A DNA stretch of 37,204 nucleotides from Candidatus Symbiothrix sp. (GTDB taxonomy: Bacteria > Bacteroidota > Bacteroidia > Bacteroidales > Azobacteroidaceae): assembly GCA_031261295.1 (NCBI GenBank), contig JAISKT010000039.1:1-37204 (forward strand), read 5' to 3'. Under the pieces are notes generated by a model. The model did not search any database. It had not been told where the DNA came from and worked only from the letters and a program-made list of their open reading frames with translations. Numbering within the stretch: the first letter of the stretch is position 1; the number at the start of each line of letters is the position of its first letter. The translations under genes and the position numbers were made by a program. This document shows, piece by piece, positions 1 to 9,572 of this stretch.

Positions 1-654
1 AGAAAAGGTTGAGAGAATCATTTTTAGGGTAACGCTTCTTATTGGTTGCGAAAGCAAGCAGTAAGGAGCGTTTCCTTTTTTGTAAATACTAATTTAGCAT
101 AGCCAATCGCGGAGCGATTACATTATTGTAGAAAAAATATCACCCCCATCTACCAAAAACCGCGGAGCGGTTTCATTGTTGATTCTCATTCGATGGTGCT
201 GTTATGCAACCGCTCCGCGGTTGACGGTGGTAACTGGTATTATTTGGTGCTACAATAATGCAATCGCTCCGCGATTACATGCGCTAAAAAAAGTGTAGCG
301 TCTCAACCTTGCCGAATAAAAGAAAAGGTTGAGAGAAAATTTTTAAGGTAGCGCTTTTTACCGGTTGCGAAAGCAAGACGTAAGGAGCGTTTCCTTTTTT
401 GTAAATACTAATTTAGCATAGCCAATCGCGGAGCGATTACATTATTGTAGAAAAAATATCATCCCCCATCTACCAAAAACCGCGGAGCGGTTTCATTGTT
501 GATTCTCATTCGATGGTGCTGTTATGCAACCGCTCCGCGGTTGACGGTGTCAGGTGGTATTATTTTGTGCTACAATAATGCAATCGCTCCGCGATTACAT
601 GCGCTAAAAAAAGTGTAGCGTCTCAACCTTGCCGAATAAAAAAGAAGGTTGAGA
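1..654. repeat. Two tandem ~320-bp cruciform repeat units (1-320, 321-640) plus the start of a third (641-654)
   Basis: Near-identical copies with period 320; outer arms AAGGTTGAGA (5-14) / TCTCAACCTT (301-310); nested inverted pairs AATCGCGGAGCGATT (105-119) / AATCGCTCCGCGATT (262-276) and AACCGCGGAGCGGTT (158-172) / AACCGCTCCGCGGTT (208-222). Confidence 0.95.
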
Positions 655-738
655 CGATAGGCGGCAAATTTTCGGGGGAGTTGTATTTCTATTCGATTTT
701 GAATATCGAAACCATTAGAAATACAACTCTCTTTTTTA

Positions 739-864
739 TTACACTGCAAACTTAAGGGTTATCTTTTCGAAATCAGAAAAGCTTATTATTCGGGTTCTTT
801 CTATTTGTTGCATAGTTAACAGATCAAGATCACCGGTGACTAAATAGTTAGCATTGGAGTCAAT
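739..864 (-). pseudogene. C-terminal remnant of a PIN-domain toxin
   Basis: Minus-strand reading ...SNANYLVTGDLDLLTMQQIERTRIISFSDFEKITLKFAV* aligns with the C-terminus of the intact PIN protein at 36358-36780 (KADYLLTGDKDLLVLRTHNRTKIMTYKEFETIIATL*); N-terminal catalytic part absent. Confidence 0.8.
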
Positions 865-1070
865 CTCTCTTTTCTTACAGTTTCCACTTCTTTTGTAATA
901 TCTTCCCATGAAAGATTTTCCGTCTTTAATGATTTCAAAAGATTTTCAAAACGATTTAAAAATAAGGTCTTTTTGAGTTCTTTGTATATTTCCAACTTAT
1001 CCATATCATTCATTGAACGAAAAATATTAATAAATTGGCTCTTCTTCAAATTTAACTGTATCGTTTCCAT
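840..1070 (-). CDS. Orphan antitoxin-like small protein (partner of a PIN toxin remnant)
   Basis: ORF from METIQLNLKKSQF...; position, size and C-terminal motif (E(V/I)..VR) resemble the antitoxin at 36767-37015; directly upstream of the PIN remnant. Confidence 0.7.
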   Translation of the reverse strand: METIQLNLKKSQFINIFRSMNDMDKLEIYKELKKTLFLNRFENLLKSLKTENLSWEDITKEVETVRKERLTPMLTI

Positions 1071-1098
1071 AATTCGCCTGCTTTTTGAATTTCTTTTA

Positions 1099-1129
1099 CA
1101 AAGATAATCGTTCCAATTCCAATAGCAAA
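1099..1129 (-). promoter_or_regulatory. Bacteroidetes-type promoter TTTG-N19-TATCTTTG upstream of the orphan antitoxin
   Basis: Minus strand TTTG (1129-1126), 19-nt spacer, TATCTTTG (1106-1099); start codon at 1070. Confidence 0.7.
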
Positions 1130-1397
1130 TTATTTTCCTATTTTTGTCGCAAAATAGAATTAAGGCGGCCAAAAATTCGTATTTAGACGATCAGGATAAT
1201 TCGCGGATAGTCCTATTATTTTTTATAAACAATAAAAAAGTCGCTGCCCTGAATCTATATCGTGATTCGGATGGATTATGCTTAATTTTCTGAAGGTGTA
1301 GCGTTTCCATATCGTTAAATAGATAGAATGATCGTAAACATTTTATATCCGGATGCGTTGTTATTATGAAAGTTTAATTTAATGCACTTTTAAGAAC

Positions 1398-1622
1398 ATG
1401 GAAAATAAATTTAAAGCAGCGTACAATCAAATTTGGAAGCATTTGGCCGATAAATATGATTCCGAGGGAAATTCAGTGGAAGATATTGTGAACGAAAAAT
1501 CGTTGCATATTATCTTGACAAGGTATTTTTCCCATCTTTCCGAAACAGAAAAACAGAATCTAATCAACGAATTGCGGGCTGCCGAAGAAAAGCAGGGAAT
1601 CCCCGGAAACGAACGGATTTGA
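1398..1622 (+). CDS. Small hypothetical protein (74 aa)
   Basis: Clean ORF ending exactly at a repeat border; not recognised. Confidence 0.6.
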   Translation: MENKFKAAYNQIWKHLADKYDSEGNSVEDIVNEKSLHIILTRYFSHLSETEKQNLINELRAAEEKQGIPGNERI

Positions 1623-1722
1623 ACTAAAAACTAAGAACTAAAAACTAAAAGTTACGCAAAGCGCGGTAACAGGCGTCAGCCAACTTTTAGTTTTTAGTTT
1701 TTAGTTCTTAGTTTTTAGTTCT
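1622..1722. repeat. Heptameric (AACTAAR)n inverted repeat / bidirectional hairpin
   Basis: Left arm 4 heptamers, right arm 5 heptamers in reverse complement; sits between convergent genes. Confidence 0.9.
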
Positions 1723-2243
1723 CACTCCCTGTCGAAGAATGGATTTTTGGAGGAGGCGCTGATAGGAATCGCGATGACCGTTTGGCATCCGCCGAGCCAA
1801 TCCAATTTTTGCGCAGCCAATCCTACCGAAAACATTGTGCGCGAATCGACCCGCCAATCGGCAGCCGTAGCGCAAGCCGAACCTACGGCAATACCCACAT
1901 CAATCGAATTCAAAGCGCAAGGAACCTGTTCCGGTTTTTCCGCGCAAGTGGCAAAACCACAATGTGCGCAATTCAAGCCTTGAAGTCCCGCGTGTGTTCC
2001 GATTAAAACCACGACTTCTGCAGAAAGCACATTTTTTGCATCCCGGAACATAAATTTCAAACCCGTATGTTCGCCCAATTCGTGCGTTTTTTCGGACAGG
2101 GTTTTTATATCCTCACCTTCCACGGCTATCACTTCGATAATATCTAAACCCTTGGCTTTTGGGGCCGTGCGTGCGGCGGTCATCATCTGTTTAGCCACTT
2201 CAACCAAATGCGCGTGACGTGTTTTTCTTTCGTTCAATAGCAT
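1722..2243 (-). CDS. DUF2148 ferredoxin-domain protein
   Basis: 173 aa; Cys-rich core NCAHCGFATCAEKPEQVPCALNSIDVGIAVGSA is typical of DUF2148. Confidence 0.85.
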   Translation of the reverse strand: MLLNERKTRHAHLVEVAKQMMTAARTAPKAKGLDIIEVIAVEGEDIKTLSEKTHELGEHTGLKFMFRDAKNVLSAEVVVLIGTHAGLQGLNCAHCGFATCAEKPEQVPCALNSIDVGIAVGSACATAADWRVDSRTMFSVGLAAQKLDWLGGCQTVIAIPISASSKNPFFDRE

Positions 2244-2265
2244 AATCCGTTTCTTGTTTTTCTAA

Positions 2266-4338
<2,073 letters not shown>

Positions 4339-4364
4339 ATTAGTAGTAAAATAATGTACTTTTA

Positions 4365-4395
4365 TTTGTTTTAGTTCATATTTTTACTACTTTTG
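4365..4395 (+). promoter_or_regulatory. Canonical Bacteroidetes promoter TTTG-N19-TACTTTTG for hicAB
   Basis: TTTG 4365-4368, 19-nt spacer, TACTTTTG 4388-4395; ATG at 4425. Confidence 0.8.
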
Positions 4396-4424
4396 CTATA
4401 CCAAAACAATAAATAATCCAAAAG

Positions 4425-4616
4425 ATGATACTAAAAGTATTCGAAATTATTGAGATGATTGAAGCAGACGGCTGGTTTTTTGTAAGACAAAAAGGCAGTC
4501 ACATGCAATTTAATCACCCAACAAAAAGAGGAACAGTAACGGTTCCTAATCATGGTAGAAATTACGAATTGGGTCATAAATTAGTTAATTCTATTTTAAA
4601 ACAAGCAGAAATTTAA
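4425..4616 (+). CDS. hicA: HicA-family toxin (mRNA interferase)
   Basis: MILKVFEIIEMIEADGWFFVRQKGSHMQFNHPTKRGTVTVPNHGRNYELGHKLVNSILKQAEI; typical HicA dsRBD-like fold with GSH motif. Confidence 0.9.
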   Translation: MILKVFEIIEMIEADGWFFVRQKGSHMQFNHPTKRGTVTVPNHGRNYELGHKLVNSILKQAEI

Positions 4617-4641
4617 TTTCTTGCACAAAAACAAATAAGTA

Positions 4642-5046
4642 ATGGAAAAGGTAATTGTAGAAATTGAATATACAGGTAACAATTATTGTGCGTATTCTCC
4701 CCAATTGGATGGATGTGTAAGTACAGCCGATAATTTGGAAGATATGAAAAAAAATATCAAAGAAGCGATTGAGTTTCATGTTGAAAGCAGTTTAGCAGAC
4801 AATGACCCTATTCCGGATATTTTCAAAGGAGAATATGAATTGGAATATGTTTTATCTACCGAAGCCCTGCTAAACGCTTACAGTAATATATTCACAAAAG
4901 CCGCTCTAAGTCGTATAACAGGTATTAATGAACGCCAATTATGGCATTACGCAGCAGGTGTAAAAAAACCCCGTATCAAACAAACTAAACGCATCGAAGC
5001 CGGACTACACCAATTAGGGACACAATTATTATCTGTACATCTTTGA
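4642..5046 (+). CDS. hicB: HicB-family antitoxin with C-terminal HTH
   Basis: N-terminal HicB fold (YSPQLDGCVSTADNLEDMKKNIKEAIEFH) next to hicA; C-terminal Xre-like HTH. Confidence 0.88.
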   Translation: MEKVIVEIEYTGNNYCAYSPQLDGCVSTADNLEDMKKNIKEAIEFHVESSLADNDPIPDIFKGEYELEYVLSTEALLNAYSNIFTKAALSRITGINERQLWHYAAGVKKPRIKQTKRIEAGLHQLGTQLLSVHL

Positions 5047-5084
5047 TTTGAGCGTCTGACAACAATAATTTACTACAAAAATAT

Positions 5085-5092
5085 TACCTTTG
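5085..5092 (+). promoter_or_regulatory. -7 box TACCTTTG
   Basis: Matches TAnnTTTG just upstream of the ORF starting at 5106. Confidence 0.4.
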
Positions 5093-5105
5093 TTAATTAA
5101 AAGAG

Positions 5106-6914
5106 TTGAAGAAAATAGTTTTCACATTAATATTGACGCTTAATATGCTTATTGGCTTATCAGTCAATCACAAAGAAGGTCTTTCCTGCATTTCCAACGC
5201 TTATGTGAATGCGGTTGTCAAAGCGGGTGGAACTCCTGTGTTGATACCTCTTACCAACGATAATCAAGTCTTGGAGGCTGTTTTATCACAAATAGACGGA
5301 CTAATCTTGTCTGGAGGCGGCGATATTTATGCGCCGCTGTTCAACGAAGAATTGCATCCGGCTGTCGAATCGTATGATTTGGAACGGGACCATTACGATA
5401 TTCAATTGGTAAAAAGAGCGGCTGCCAAACAAATGCCGATTCTGGGAATTTGCCGGGGACATCAGGTAATCAATGTCGCTTTTGGCGGAAGCCTGATCCA
5501 GGATATTCCCTCGCAAGTCCCTGATTCAAAAATCAATCACAACCAATCGGAAGCCCGCGAAATCGGGACGCATCCAATAACGATTGTACCTGATTCAAAA
5601 CTTTCCCAAATCGTGTACCGTGCATCGTGCACCGTGTACCCTTTGTCCGTTAATTCCTTTCATCACCAAGCCGTTAAAGTGGTGGCGCCCGGATTGGAAG
5701 CCGTCGCCCACGCCGAAGACGGAGTCATCGAAGCCATTGAATCCACGGAAGGAAATTCTATTCTGGGCGTGCAATGGCATCCCGAAAACATGGCTGTGGC
5801 AGACAACGATACCATGCAGGCCATTTTCAGGCAAGTGGTAAGCGAAGCCGAATTGTACCGGATGACCAAAGATATTCACAAGAATATTTATTCCATTGAT
5901 TCCCATTGCGATACGCCCATGTATTTCCCTTATAAAATCGACATCGGGAAAAGAAATCCGCTGTTGAAAATCAACCTGCACCAAACGGGTGAAACCTCCG
6001 GCGAACAGTTTGCCAACTACCAACTCAAAGTGGAAGTTCCCCAAATGCAAGACGGTTTGTTGGACGCTTCTTTCATGGTGGCCTACCTCAAACAAGGGAA
6101 ACGGGACGGGAAAGCGCTACAGAAAGCAACGGCAAAAACCGAATCCATTCTCAAGGAATTGATCCGGCAAGTCGAAAACAATCGGAATATAGTCGGAATC
6201 GCCAAATCGACCGGCGACCTCAAACGCCTGAAAAAAGAAGGCAAAAAAGCGATTTTTATCGGCATCGAAAATGGTTACGGCTTAGGAAAAGACATTGGCA
6301 ACGTAAAGAAATTTGCTGACATGGGCGTGACTTATATCACTTTATCCCACAATGGAGACAACGATATTTGCGATGCCGCGGTGGACAGTCGTTCGGAACA
6401 CAATGGTTTGAGTGAATTCGGCAAGGAAGTGGTAAAAGAAATGAACCGCCTCGGCATAATGGTGGATATTTCCCACACTTCCGAAAAAACGTCATTGGAT
6501 GTATTGGAAATAAGCCGGTTTCCGGTTATCGCCTCCCATTCTTCCGTAAAAGCCTTGTGCAATCACCAACGGAACATATCCGACAAATTGATGCACGCCA
6601 TTGCCAACAAGGGCGGAGTTATCCAGATTTGTCTTTACAATTATTTCCTCCGGAAAGACGGAAAAGCAACGGTAAAAGATGCAGTCAATCATATTGATTA
6701 TGTAGTCAAAACGGTAGGAATCGACCACGTAGGAATCGGTTCCGATTTTGACGGCGGCGGCGGAATCAAAGGAGTGAATGCAGCCAACGAAATGCCGCAA
6801 ATCACGATCGAACTCCTGCGCCGGGGATATTCCGAAGAAGACATCGCCAAAATATGGGGAGGCAACCTGATGCGGGTAATGGATATTGTACAATCAGTAA
6901 ACAGTAAACAATGA
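5106..6914 (+). CDS. Fusion: gamma-glutamyl-gamma-aminobutyrate hydrolase-like (peptidase C26) + membrane dipeptidase (peptidase M19)
   Basis: N-terminal GICRGHQVINVAFGG and FHHQAVK..QWHPE of class-I glutamine amidotransferase; C-terminal IDSHCDTP, IASHSS, HVGIGSDFDGGGG of M19. Apparent start is TTG; ATG at 5145 is an alternative. Confidence 0.88.
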   Translation: MKKIVFTLILTLNMLIGLSVNHKEGLSCISNAYVNAVVKAGGTPVLIPLTNDNQVLEAVLSQIDGLILSGGGDIYAPLFNEELHPAVESYDLERDHYDIQLVKRAAAKQMPILGICRGHQVINVAFGGSLIQDIPSQVPDSKINHNQSEAREIGTHPITIVPDSKLSQIVYRASCTVYPLSVNSFHHQAVKVVAPGLEAVAHAEDGVIEAIESTEGNSILGVQWHPENMAVADNDTMQAIFRQVVSEAELYRMTKDIHKNIYSIDSHCDTPMYFPYKIDIGKRNPLLKINLHQTGETSGEQFANYQLKVEVPQMQDGLLDASFMVAYLKQGKRDGKALQKATAKTESILKELIRQVENNRNIVGIAKSTGDLKRLKKEGKKAIFIGIENGYGLGKDIGNVKKFADMGVTYITLSHNGDNDICDAAVDSRSEHNGLSEFGKEVVKEMNRLGIMVDISHTSEKTSLDVLEISRFPVIASHSSVKALCNHQRNISDKLMHAIANKGGVIQICLYNYFLRKDGKATVKDAVNHIDYVVKTVGIDHVGIGSDFDGGGGIKGVNAANEMPQITIELLRRGYSEEDIAKIWGGNLMRVMDIVQSVNSKQ

Positions 6915-7906
6915 ACAATAAACAGTTATATTTTGTATTTATTATTGGTATCTTATTAATAGGATGCTCTTGCAAGCAAAATCAACAAACCGTGGCGCAA
7001 ACTGAAAAGGCCGTAGAGATAGTTGTTCCCGAATTTAATGCCGACAGCGCGTATTATTACACTGCCGCACAAGTGGCTTTTGGCCCGCGGGTACCCAATA
7101 CGCCGGCGCATGTAGCCTGCGGGAACTACTTAGCCGGCGAATTACGGCGGTTTGGAGCGGAAGTCATCGAGCAGGAAGCCGTTCTTCAAACGTATAACAA
7201 GCAATCCATTCACGCCAAAAACATCATTGCTTCTTTCAATCCCGAAAATAAAACACGGATTCTATTGTGCGCCCATTGGGATTCCCGCCCGTTCGCCGAC
7301 CAAGACCGGAATCCTGAAAATCATCATACACCCATTGACGGAGCCAATGACGGCGCCGGCGCTTGTGGAGCCTTATTGGAAATCGCCCGTCAAATCGGGA
7401 TACAACAACCTGCAGCCGGAGTCGATGTGATTCTTTTTGATGCCGAAGATTGGGGAACTCCCGAATTTGAGCAAAACATTTACGGCAGTACCGGCTGGTG
7501 TCTGGGTTCAATCTATTGGGCAAAAAATCCGCATGCGCCCAATTACACAGCCAAATACGGGATATTGTTAGACATGGTCAGCGCACCCGGAGCACAATTT
7601 CGCAAAGAATATTTCTCCATGCGGAACGCCTCCAACATTGTCAAAAAAGTATGGGAAGCGGCGCAAGTCCTTGGATACGGCTCCTATTTCATCCATAAAG
7701 ACGGCGAAGGAATCGAAGACGACCATGTAGAAGTATTCAAATATCGTAAAATACCCTGCATTGATATTATCCATTATGATCCCAATCTTCAAAAGGGATT
7801 CGGAGATTATTGGCATACCGTCAATGACAATATGAATGAAGTGAGCAAAGAAACTTTAAAAGCGGTAGGCCAAACGGTTCTGTACACCGTTTTTAACGAA
7901 AAATAA
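6911..7906 (+). CDS. M28-family peptidase / glutaminyl-peptide cyclotransferase-like lipoprotein
   Basis: Lipobox LLIGCSC; AHWDSRPFADQD and DGANDGAGACGALLE zinc-site motifs. Confidence 0.88.
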   Translation: MNNKQLYFVFIIGILLIGCSCKQNQQTVAQTEKAVEIVVPEFNADSAYYYTAAQVAFGPRVPNTPAHVACGNYLAGELRRFGAEVIEQEAVLQTYNKQSIHAKNIIASFNPENKTRILLCAHWDSRPFADQDRNPENHHTPIDGANDGAGACGALLEIARQIGIQQPAAGVDVILFDAEDWGTPEFEQNIYGSTGWCLGSIYWAKNPHAPNYTAKYGILLDMVSAPGAQFRKEYFSMRNASNIVKKVWEAAQVLGYGSYFIHKDGEGIEDDHVEVFKYRKIPCIDIIHYDPNLQKGFGDYWHTVNDNMNEVSKETLKAVGQTVLYTVFNEK

Positions 7907-7919
7907 ATTGAAGAGAAAC

Positions 7920-8345
7920 ATGCAAACAATCAATCAGGTACAAGATGAAATAATCGAAGAGTTTTCCGCCTTCGACGATTGGATGGATAAATATTCCCTG
8001 CTTATTGAAATGGGAAACGAACTGCCGCCGTTGGATATCAAATACAAGACAGCCAATAACTTGATAGAAGGTTGTCAAAGCCGCGTCTGGCTGCAAGCTG
8101 ATTACGAGGACGGAAAAATCATTTTTCAGGGAGACAGCGATGCCGTTATTGTCAAGGGTATTGTTTCCTTATTAATTAAAATACTCTCCGGTCACACACC
8201 GGATGAAATCCTCACAGCCAATTTGTATTTCATTGATGCCATCGGATTGACAGCGCACCTTTCGCCGACCCGCTCCAACGGATTAGTAGCGATGCTGAAA
8301 CAAATGAAATTGTATGCGCTGGCGTTTAAAGCCAAAAATCAATGA
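7920..8345 (+). CDS. sufE: SufE-like Fe-S metabolism protein
   Basis: IEGCQSRVWL cysteine motif and SufE-like fold sequence; ATG at 7920 preferred over TTG at 7908. Confidence 0.88.
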   Translation: MQTINQVQDEIIEEFSAFDDWMDKYSLLIEMGNELPPLDIKYKTANNLIEGCQSRVWLQADYEDGKIIFQGDSDAVIVKGIVSLLIKILSGHTPDEILTANLYFIDAIGLTAHLSPTRSNGLVAMLKQMKLYALAFKAKNQ

Positions 8346-8929
8346 GAAAACTAAAAATCACCGAATTGAACCGGATCACTCCCGAGGATTTTAAAACCGC
8401 TGAAAAAATCCCGTTGATCGTGGTGTTGGACAATGTGAGAAGCCTCCACAATGTGGGTTCTGTCTTCCGCACTGCCGATGCTTTCCGGGTGGAAGCCGTT
8501 TATTTATGTGGAATTACGGCTGTTCCGCCTCAGGCCGAAATCCACAAAACAGCCTTGGGCGCAGAAAATACGGTGAATTGGCAATATTTCGAAAACACCT
8601 TGGATGCAGTGGCCGAACTCAAACAAAAAAGCTATCATATCGCAGCAGTGGAACAAGCCGAAAACAGTATCCTGCTTGATCAGCTTCATTTGAAAGATGA
8701 AAAATACGCGATTATCCTGGGTAATGAAGTGCACGGAGTCAATCAGGAGGTGATGAATCAATGCGATTCCTGTATAGAAATTCCCCAATTCGGAACGAAA
8801 CATTCCCTCAATGTATCCGTCACTTCGGGCATTCTTATCTGGGAATTTTTCAAAGCACTCCCATTTCCACCATCTGTACTACCCGCTCGGCAGCAGCATC
8901 TTTGCCATCCGGATCCCAGTCCGATTTGA
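8342..8929 (+). CDS. SpoU/TrmH-family RNA methyltransferase
   Basis: VLDNVRSLHNVGSVFRTADAF, ILGNEVHGV, IPQFGTKHSLNVSVTSGI SPOUT motifs; overlaps sufE stop. Confidence 0.88.
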   Translation: MRKLKITELNRITPEDFKTAEKIPLIVVLDNVRSLHNVGSVFRTADAFRVEAVYLCGITAVPPQAEIHKTALGAENTVNWQYFENTLDAVAELKQKSYHIAAVEQAENSILLDQLHLKDEKYAIILGNEVHGVNQEVMNQCDSCIEIPQFGTKHSLNVSVTSGILIWEFFKALPFPPSVLPARQQHLCHPDPSPI

Positions 8930-9449
8930 GGCTGGCGCCGAACATACCGGCAAACACATTCCAAAAACCGGCACGAAAAGGGCCTAAAAAAGCTTTGAGG
9001 ATATCATAGGAATTTTGGTTACATTCCCGGTCAATCAATTTGATTAGTAATTTTCCCTGGGACAAAGTCATTTTTTTCAAAACCGGTTTATATTCCGCAA
9101 AAAGCTCCTTTTCCATGCGCTTCAAATGCGCCTCCCGCGCCTTATCATCCGGCAACGTCATCATATATTCATACGTTTCTATGAGCGTACCATAAATCAT
9201 TTGGGCATAAGGCAAGGTTTTTTTTACATCCCGAATCAATTTCCGGTATTGTTCATCCTGCTTTTCATTCTTAACTGTCTGCGGCGGATAAATATAAATA
9301 TCCCTTATCACCAAGGTCTTGACCGTATCTCCCTGACTGACAATAAACGAAGGAATACTGTCCCGAAAAGAGGAGTTCTGCGCTTTTGTATGGAAACAAA
9401 AAACAAAAGAAACAGAAAAAGCCGCTAATAGAATTTGAAAATTTTTCAC
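8850..9449 (-). CDS. DUF4294 protein
   Basis: IRDIYIYPPQ...YRKLIRDVKKTLPYAQM pattern; probable GTG start at 9449 giving a signal peptide. Confidence 0.78.
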   Translation of the reverse strand: MKNFQILLAAFSVSFVFCFHTKAQNSSFRDSIPSFIVSQGDTVKTLVIRDIYIYPPQTVKNEKQDEQYRKLIRDVKKTLPYAQMIYGTLIETYEYMMTLPDDKAREAHLKRMEKELFAEYKPVLKKMTLSQGKLLIKLIDRECNQNSYDILKAFLGPFRAGFWNVFAGMFGASLKSDWDPDGKDAAAERVVQMVEMGVL

Positions 9450-9470
9450 AGCACAAAAATAAACATTTTT

Positions 9471-9501
9471 CTTGTTTTTATTAAATAAATCCTTATATTT
9501 G
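9471..9501 (+). promoter_or_regulatory. Bacteroidetes-type promoter (CTTG-N19-TATATTTG)
   Basis: TATATTTG 9494-9501 with near-consensus -33 at 9471-9474. Confidence 0.5.
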
Positions 9502-9572
9502 CACAAAACAATGCCTCCATTGTTTTTAATCAAAACGGAATAAATTACTAACATTTTAATACATCAAAACGT

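Noticed and set aside
1-654. CRISPR array
   Set aside because: Only two copies of a 320-bp unit with internal palindromes; no short regular repeats with unique spacers and no cas genes.
5595-6095. 166-aa minus ORF and nearby antisense ORFs in the C26-M19 gene
   Set aside because: Antisense to well-supported enzyme domains; no recognisable protein.
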